A stretch of 6,734 nucleotides of DNA from contig JAURNF010000006.1 in NCBI GenBank assembly GCA_030830285.1, positions 1-6,734 of the forward strand. The letters are read 5' to 3'. The notes beneath the pieces were generated by a model. The model was not told the origin of the DNA. It worked only from the letters and a program-made list of their open reading frames with translations, and made no database searches. Of the stretch, positions 1 to 4,237 are shown in pieces. A program made the translations under genes and the position numbers. Origin of the DNA: Candidatus Kapaibacterium sp. GTDB taxonomy: Bacteria; Bacteroidota; Ignavibacteria; Kapaibacteriales; Kapaibacteriaceae. How positions within the stretch are numbered: the first letter of the stretch is position 1; every line of letters begins with the position of its first letter.

Positions 1-780
1 CATCGATGCGAGATGCACGGGAGCGCTGTCATTCGAAACTACGACATTCGCCTGTGCGATGATGGCCGCAGCTTCAGGTAATGTTGTCAAACCGCTTGCA
101 TCCCGACACAGTTCGGTCTCAACCACGCATCCACGCGTGGATGCATCACCCACGACAACGATTCGCAAGCCACGCTGCTCAAATCGTCGAGCAAGCTCGC
201 GAAACGATGCTACGGGCCATTGCTTTGTCGGCCACACCGAGCCAGGCGCGATCACAATCAGTGGTTGTGTCCCTGTTGGCACATGTGTTCGCGCGGCTTC
301 ACGGTCGAAGGCTGACGTGATCGAGATCGGCATCATCGACATCACATCAATTGGCGACTTCGTGTAGGCGCTCAACAGCGCAAGATGTCGCTGTGCGTCG
401 TGGGCCACCGCAGGATACGGCACCTTCACATCAGCAATCCACTTCGTCCATGCATCGGCATACGTGATCACATGCTTCGCACGCATATCACGCACAAGCA
501 TCATCGTTCGAAAGCTCTTATGCGGTACAAGCACGATTGCATCTGCTGCATGAAGATTGCGCGCCAGCGTCGTGCGTGAGCTTGACGAACGATGGCGTGC
601 TCGTTTATCGAACACCACAACATCATCAATCGCTTCGCAACGCTCAGCAATCCCTGATGCGGCTGGCGTTGTTACCATCACCACTTCTGCTTCGGCATCA
701 TACTGCTTGATTGCAACGCATAGTGGCAACGTAAGTACCACGTCACCCAGGAATGCCGTTTGGACAATGATCCATTTCAT
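1..780 (-). CDS. Glycosyltransferase family 9 (ADP-heptose:LPS heptosyltransferase-like), 3' end cut by window edge
   Basis: The frame is open from an ATG at 780-778 to position 1 with no stop, giving 260 visible codons of a family that usually runs about 330-350 residues; roughly the last 80 are missing. The N-terminus reads MKWIIVQTAFLGDVVLTLPL, the usual GT9 opening, with an Asp at residue 13 where WaaC/WaaF enzymes carry their catalytic base. The second Rossmann half starts at about 172 (PLIVIAPGSVWPTKQWP, 173-189), the nucleotide-sugar-site motif of heptosyltransferases. NDSAPVHLAS at 250-259 is the family's second signature. Known for the family: transfer of heptose from an ADP-sugar to the LPS inner core at the cytoplasmic face of the inner membrane. 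The exact donor and acceptor cannot be read from sequence. The start overlaps the stop of the acyltransferase gene (ATGA), with a weak GGTGG five bases upstream, so translation is probably coupled. WaaF/WaaC/RfaQ-type or another GT9 sugar transferase are all possible. Confidence 0.92.
   Translation of the reverse strand, partial: MKWIIVQTAFLGDVVLTLPLCVAIKQYDAEAEVVMVTTPAASGIAERCEAIDDVVVFDKRARHRSSSSRTTLARNLHAADAIVLVPHKSFRTMMLVRDMRAKHVITYADAWTKWIADVKVPYPAVAHDAQRHLALLSAYTKSPIDVMSMMPISITSAFDREAARTHVPTGTQPLIVIAPGSVWPTKQWPVASFRELARRFEQRGLRIVVVGDASTRGCVVETELCRDASGLTTLPEAAAIIAQANVVVSNDSAPVHLASM
127..144. repeat. Perfect 18-bp palindrome inside the GT9 gene
   Basis: GCATCCACGCGTGGATGC reads the same on both strands, centred between 135 and 136. 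It lies inside the glycosyltransferase coding region and encodes part of the loop after VVVGD (ASTRGC). No second copy was noticed in the window. A chance origin is plausible. Confidence 0.6.
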
Positions 781-1652
781 GCGCGCCACCGACGATGTTG
801 CCACGACCATAGTTCGGGTCGGCGACGGAGTTGTTCTTCTAACACTGCAACATGACGTCGTGTGAGTTCACGTACGCCATCACGATCGTTGGACAAATCA
901 TCCATCGGCAGCTCGCGAATTGGCGCAACGTAGCGTCCATCCGCCATAGGCTCAGCAAACGCGTAGAAGATTGGTGCATTGAATCGCAGTGCCAATGCGG
1001 CCGGCGCTTCGTACGTAGGTGTTGCCTTGCCAAAGAACTCAATCCACGGATCTTTCTCTGGCACACCGTGCTGATCGACCAGGAACGCGACCGTTCCTCC
1101 GCTTGATAGTGCTTTCACTAAGGGGCGAGCAGCCTCCCCCATTGGGATCAACACATTGCCAAACTTCGTGCGATAGCTGTTCAGCAAACGATCTGCTGCG
1201 GCATTGTGCTGCGGGTGCACGACGATCGATACAGGAGCTTCGAGCATCAGCCCAGCTGTCATCGCAAGGTATTCCCAATTGCCGTAGTGTGCGGAAAGGA
1301 AGATCGTTGGCTTCCCTTCTGCGTGGCGAGCACGCACTGCATCGAACCCCGGAATCGACACGCGGTCGAGCAATGCGTCGCGTGTTATCGACGGCGTTGA
1401 GAGAAGCTCTGCGAGTACAATGCCAAGGTTCTCATACGAGGCCTTGACGATTGCATCGCGCTCGGTGCGATCGATCGTTGGGAATGCGAGTTCAACGTTG
1501 CTCTCGGTGATGCGCTTGCGCGCGGAAGAGAGCGCCATCATCCGTCGACCCAAAAAACGACCAAGGCTCAGGCGGCCCGACCAGGAGACTGATCGCGCGG
1601 CTGCGCCCAGAGCTTGCAGTGCGAGCGTTGTCGATTGATCGCGAAGCGACAT
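777..1652 (-). CDS. Lipid A biosynthesis acyltransferase, LpxL/HtrB family
   Basis: A 291-residue protein, close to the ~300 of the LpxL/LpxM (HtrB/MsbB) family, which adds a secondary acyl chain from acyl-ACP to lipid A precursors at the inner membrane. Visible family features: NVELAFP at 52-58; the HX4E catalytic motif in SAHYGNWE (His122, Glu127); VDQHG at 192-196; EFFGKATPT at 205-213; and the C-terminal WSWQHRRW at 282-289. The N-terminal 40 residues are only moderately hydrophobic (LALQALGAAARSVSW), less clearly a membrane helix than in the E. coli enzymes. The ATG at 1652-1650 shares one base with the TAA stop of the GWxTD gene upstream, and no good Shine-Dalgarno precedes it, so it likely depends on coupled translation. 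Its own stop overlaps the glycosyltransferase start. Pairing with a heptosyltransferase-type enzyme supports an LPS role. A related acyltransferase acting on another lipid cannot be excluded, and which acyl position it fills is not readable. Confidence 0.93.
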   Translation of the reverse strand: MSLRDQSTTLALQALGAAARSVSWSGRLSLGRFLGRRMMALSSARKRITESNVELAFPTIDRTERDAIVKASYENLGIVLAELLSTPSITRDALLDRVSIPGFDAVRARHAEGKPTIFLSAHYGNWEYLAMTAGLMLEAPVSIVVHPQHNAAADRLLNSYRTKFGNVLIPMGEAARPLVKALSSGGTVAFLVDQHGVPEKDPWIEFFGKATPTYEAPAALALRFNAPIFYAFAEPMADGRYVAPIRELPMDDLSNDRDGVRELTRRHVAVLEEQLRRRPELWSWQHRRWRA

Positions 1653-3070
1653 TACCGTTGCGAAGGTTGGAGCGACTGAAGTGGAATTGGATTCGGCTCA
1701 AAGGCCTTGCAGTACAGATTGTACCAATTTGGCTCACGAACCTGTCCGATCATCGTCGAATGCACCAACCGATGATTCTGCTGAAGGTTCATATCGACGA
1801 AGTAGAAGTACACACCGCCTTGGATACCCTGATAGAACCAGATCTCGTACGGCTTGGTATCAATCGTCTGAATGAACTGCTCAACCTGCGTTGGAATCCC
1901 ATAGCGCAACAAGGTTTGTCCGCGATCGGTCTTCCAGCCGTTCCGGAACGTCGGATTGCCATAGAACGACTGTGCACGCTTGTACATTGCACGGAAGTCA
2001 TCGAGACGTTCATTCGCAAACGTCGACAGATCGGGATCGCGCTGGCGCCAGAACTTAAAGAGGTAGCGTTGCTTCGACCGCGTATCGGTGCATGACTTGC
2101 GGATGCTCATCTCCGCGCGTGATGCCAGGACATCCGATAGCTCAAGCTCGTGTTCGAGTCGCTCGTCGGTAACAACCGACCATTCGGAAGCTTGGAATTG
2201 CTCGTCTTCGGAGAGTAGGAGCTTGCCCTCGGGCGGAAGCTCCGGGTTGAGAATGAACACGCGTTCTTCTTTCGTGTCGTAGACCGTTGCAAGATCCTTC
2301 GACAGCATTCGCGTGCGCAGTGTGTAGACGCCAGACCGGAGCGCTCCGGCAGGGATCTCTTCACGCACGACAAGTCCATCACTTGTACCAATCTCTCGGA
2401 GGTACGTTACGAGTTGCTCCTCACGGATATGATCAAGCACTTGAAACTCAAGTGCGAATGTATCGAGTGAGGCTCGACGTGCGTTGTAGACTTCGGTGTA
2501 GAAGCAGATCGATGGATCACGACCAATGATCTCGTGTCGTGGGTTGGGTTGTGCTGGTTCACCGTTACGATCAAAGCGCTGATCACTCCCCAGCGCACGA
2601 GGCATGACGAACATAATGTCGCTCATCGACGGCTTGAACGTAAACGCTTGAACTGTAGACGAGAAGTTACTTATCACCGAACGTGATGCATCGTTGAGAT
2701 CGCGAGCGGTAAACGTCACCTTGTAGGATCCTGGTGCAAGCTGCAGCGGTCGCACTCCCGCATAGAACTGCTGGTGCATCGGCTGTTGAACGCTACTCGC
2801 TGCTGAGGCGATCCACTCATCGCGTGTTGTGTCGCCCAGGGCCGACACGACATCGATGCGACACAGCATCTCTGCTTGAAAGCCTGTGGGAGCGATAACA
2901 TATCGCAGAGCTGTATCAGCGAAGGAGTATTGAAACTCCCACCGTGTGGTTGCTCCATCGCCACGGAACTGCACAACATCTACCACGATGTCGAGTGTAC
3001 GCTGTTCGGCCGCTTGCATCGTGAATGCAGCAGCCATAATGGTGACCATGAATAGTCGAGTCATGTGCAT
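1652..3070 (-). CDS. Secreted GWxTD-domain protein, function unknown
   Basis: A 472-residue protein with an N-terminal signal peptide (MTRLFMVTIMAAAFTMQAAE, cleavage probably near residues 20-22). There is no lipobox Cys, so a soluble periplasmic or exported protein is likely. Residues about 23-330 look like beta-rich domains (for example the stretch YKVTFTARDLNDASRSVIS from 116). The C-terminal third carries the GWxTD domain: FKFWRQRDPDLST at 338-350, NGWKTDRGQTLLRYGIP at 377-392, then YEIWFYQG at 408-415 and GVYFYFVD at 419-426. These blocks are the hallmarks of the family, which is common in Bacteroidota/Ignavibacteria and has no established biochemical role that I know of. Two starts are possible: ATG at 3070 and ATG at 3064. 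A GAGGG at 3074-3078 lies only 3 bases from the first but 9 from the second, so 3064 (MTRLF) may be the true start. It leads a coupled operon with the lipid A acyltransferase and GT9 genes, suggesting an envelope role (inference). Confidence 0.9.
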   Translation of the reverse strand: MHMTRLFMVTIMAAAFTMQAAEQRTLDIVVDVVQFRGDGATTRWEFQYSFADTALRYVIAPTGFQAEMLCRIDVVSALGDTTRDEWIASAASSVQQPMHQQFYAGVRPLQLAPGSYKVTFTARDLNDASRSVISNFSSTVQAFTFKPSMSDIMFVMPRALGSDQRFDRNGEPAQPNPRHEIIGRDPSICFYTEVYNARRASLDTFALEFQVLDHIREEQLVTYLREIGTSDGLVVREEIPAGALRSGVYTLRTRMLSKDLATVYDTKEERVFILNPELPPEGKLLLSEDEQFQASEWSVVTDERLEHELELSDVLASRAEMSIRKSCTDTRSKQRYLFKFWRQRDPDLSTFANERLDDFRAMYKRAQSFYGNPTFRNGWKTDRGQTLLRYGIPTQVEQFIQTIDTKPYEIWFYQGIQGGVYFYFVDMNLQQNHRLVHSTMIGQVREPNWYNLYCKAFEPNPIPLQSLQPSQR

Positions 3071-3073
3071 AAG

Positions 3074-3078
3074 CCCTC
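3074..3078 (-). promoter_or_regulatory. Shine-Dalgarno of the GWxTD gene (decides between two starts)
   Basis: GAGGG on the minus strand lies 3 bases from the ATG at 3070 and 9 bases from the ATG at 3064. Normal spacing is about 5-9 bases, so it favours the second ATG. It begins at the first base after the U-tract of the hairpin. Confidence 0.6.
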
Positions 3079-3121
3079 AAAAACAATCAATGCCGTTCGT
3101 CCAGTGGACCAACGGCATTGA
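3079..3121 (-). terminator. Rho-independent terminator-like hairpin after the PorV-like gene
   Basis: On the minus strand an 11-bp outer stem (TCAATGCCGTT at 3121-3111 with AACGGCATTGA at 3097-3087) encloses one G-G mismatch, a 4-bp inner stem (GTCC/GGAC) and a 3-base loop. It is followed at once by TTGTTTTT (3086-3079). Stem plus U-tract is the classic intrinsic terminator layout, placed 25 bases after the PorV-like stop codon. The + strand side has no T-run, so it acts in one direction. It could also be an attenuator or an mRNA-stabilising hairpin, because the next gene's ribosome binding site starts directly after the U-tract. Confidence 0.75.
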
Positions 3122-3125
3122 GAGA

Positions 3126-3131
3126 ATTCTA
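3126..3131 (-). promoter_or_regulatory. Possible -10 element (weak) upstream of the GWxTD operon
   Basis: TAGAAT on the minus strand differs from TATAAT at one base and lies just before the hairpin. No convincing -35 is seen 16-18 bases upstream, and it does not match the Bacteroidota TAnnTTTG pattern. It is listed only because the operon after the terminator needs a promoter and no other candidate is visible in the gap. Confidence 0.2.
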
Positions 3132-3146
3132 GTCGACAGCCGTCGA

Positions 3147-4223
3147 TCACTGGAAGCGCATTGCAACGCTCAGTCGGCTGATCAATCCAATGTTCTGTGT
3201 TGGACTTACAGAGTAGTCGATTTGACCCTCGAAGCCACCACCATTGTAGCGGAGGCCGAGTCCACCCGCAAGACCGAACTGATCCGAGCCGAAGCGATAT
3301 CCAGCACGTACACTGACGAAATCACGCCATGTGTATTCTGTACCGACAGCAAATTGTTCTGGCACGTCGCTAAACGTTTCGAAGTCAACCGATGCAAGCC
3401 ACGAGTGTTCTTGAACGCCGTTGGCATCTACTTCTGGTTCGAACACCATGCCTTGGCAGAGATCAGCACCAAGACCAGCGCGGAACGAGAGTGGCATGTT
3501 GAATGGCGACGTCTGCATCTGCATGTCGAGTGACATGTTGTTCAGTCCAGGCGTTGGGCTATTCGTACGTGTTACTTCTGGACCATCAAATGTCTGCTGT
3601 GTGCCAAGCGAGTTGATCGAGAAGCCAAGCATCAGACCCTTGTAGCCCGTGTTGTAGCGTGTGCCGACGTCGAAGACAAAGCCGCTTGCATTCATGTTCG
3701 TGAATGCGTGCTGCACGTACTTCGCTGTTGCACCGAACGAGAACTGCTCCGTGAGGTAGCCAGCGAGCGTGATACCCACTGCAATGTCACTCACGTTGTA
3801 GATACCGCCCGTACCGTCCTGTTGGTTTGTTGTCGTCACGCGGATATCACCGCTGCTGAACGACGTAAAGCTCGCACCGAGGCGAAACTTCTCACCAACT
3901 GGGATCGCAACAGCAGCAAAGTTGTGCGACATACCAGCGAACCAGAACGTCTGGCTAAAGTCAGCTGCATAGCGCTTGACATCTGCCAAGCCAGCTGAGT
4001 TCCAGAAGATCGACGTGAGATCGTCAGACATCGCTGAATACGCGCCGGCCATACCCGTACCACGGGCGCCAACACCGATCTTCAGGAACTGACCTCCCGA
4101 GAGGCCGACCTTTGTGAATTCTCCGGCCGTTACGGCGATCAGCTGCGCTGATGCTACCGATGAGGAGAAGCAAATGAGGCAGGCCGCGAAGGCGATGCGT
4201 GTAAGTGTGTTCATAGTCTTCAT
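3147..4223 (-). CDS. PorV/PorQ-family outer-membrane beta-barrel protein
   Basis: A 358-residue protein with a clear signal peptide (hydrophobic IAFAACLICFSSSVASA at 10-26, likely cut between Ala26 and Gln27). The family signature follows at 46-80: FLKIGVGARGTGMAGAYSAM continuing into DDLTSIFWNSAGLA. The rest alternates short amphipathic strands typical of a FadL-like barrel, ending with FVSVRAGYRFG (302-312) and RLSVAMRFQ (350-358). In the T9SS of Bacteroidota, PorV is the outer-membrane shuttle that takes cargo from the translocon to the attachment complex, and PorQ-like paralogues act in related steps. Which paralogue this is cannot be decided here. The last residue is Gln, with Phe second from the end, rather than the terminal aromatic common in BAM substrates. 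The ATG at 4223 has a strong ribosome binding site (AAGGGGGGA); the second ATG at 4214 is unlikely because it would shorten the signal peptide's N-region. It lies 12 bases after a large surface-protein gene, its probable partner. Confidence 0.9.
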   Translation of the reverse strand: MKTMNTLTRIAFAACLICFSSSVASAQLIAVTAGEFTKVGLSGGQFLKIGVGARGTGMAGAYSAMSDDLTSIFWNSAGLADVKRYAADFSQTFWFAGMSHNFAAVAIPVGEKFRLGASFTSFSSGDIRVTTTNQQDGTGGIYNVSDIAVGITLAGYLTEQFSFGATAKYVQHAFTNMNASGFVFDVGTRYNTGYKGLMLGFSINSLGTQQTFDGPEVTRTNSPTPGLNNMSLDMQMQTSPFNMPLSFRAGLGADLCQGMVFEPEVDANGVQEHSWLASVDFETFSDVPEQFAVGTEYTWRDFVSVRAGYRFGSDQFGLAGGLGLRYNGGGFEGQIDYSVSPTQNIGLISRLSVAMRFQ

Positions 4224-4228
4224 TGTTG

Positions 4229-4237
4229 TCCCCCCTT
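4229..4237 (-). promoter_or_regulatory. Strong Shine-Dalgarno of the PorV-like gene
   Basis: AAGGGGGGA on the minus strand. Its run of six G ends six bases before the ATG at 4223. Its first two bases are part of the TAA stop codon of the upstream surface-protein gene, so ribosomes ending on that gene sit on this site. This fixes the PorV-like start and supports cotranscription. Confidence 0.75.

Noticed and set aside
1..780. Left-edge glycosyltransferase as a pseudogene because no stop codon is seen
   Set aside because: The frame is intact with both family signatures and simply runs off position 1. Truncation is due to the window edge.
1619..2095. 158-codon open frame on the + strand
   Set aside because: It is antisense to the GWxTD domain, whose motifs in the minus frame are unmistakable.
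2946..3533. 195-codon open frame on the + strand spanning the gap and the end of the PorV-like gene
   Set aside because: It is antisense to two well-supported genes, has no recognisable motif or ribosome binding site, and shows the skewed composition of a shadow frame.
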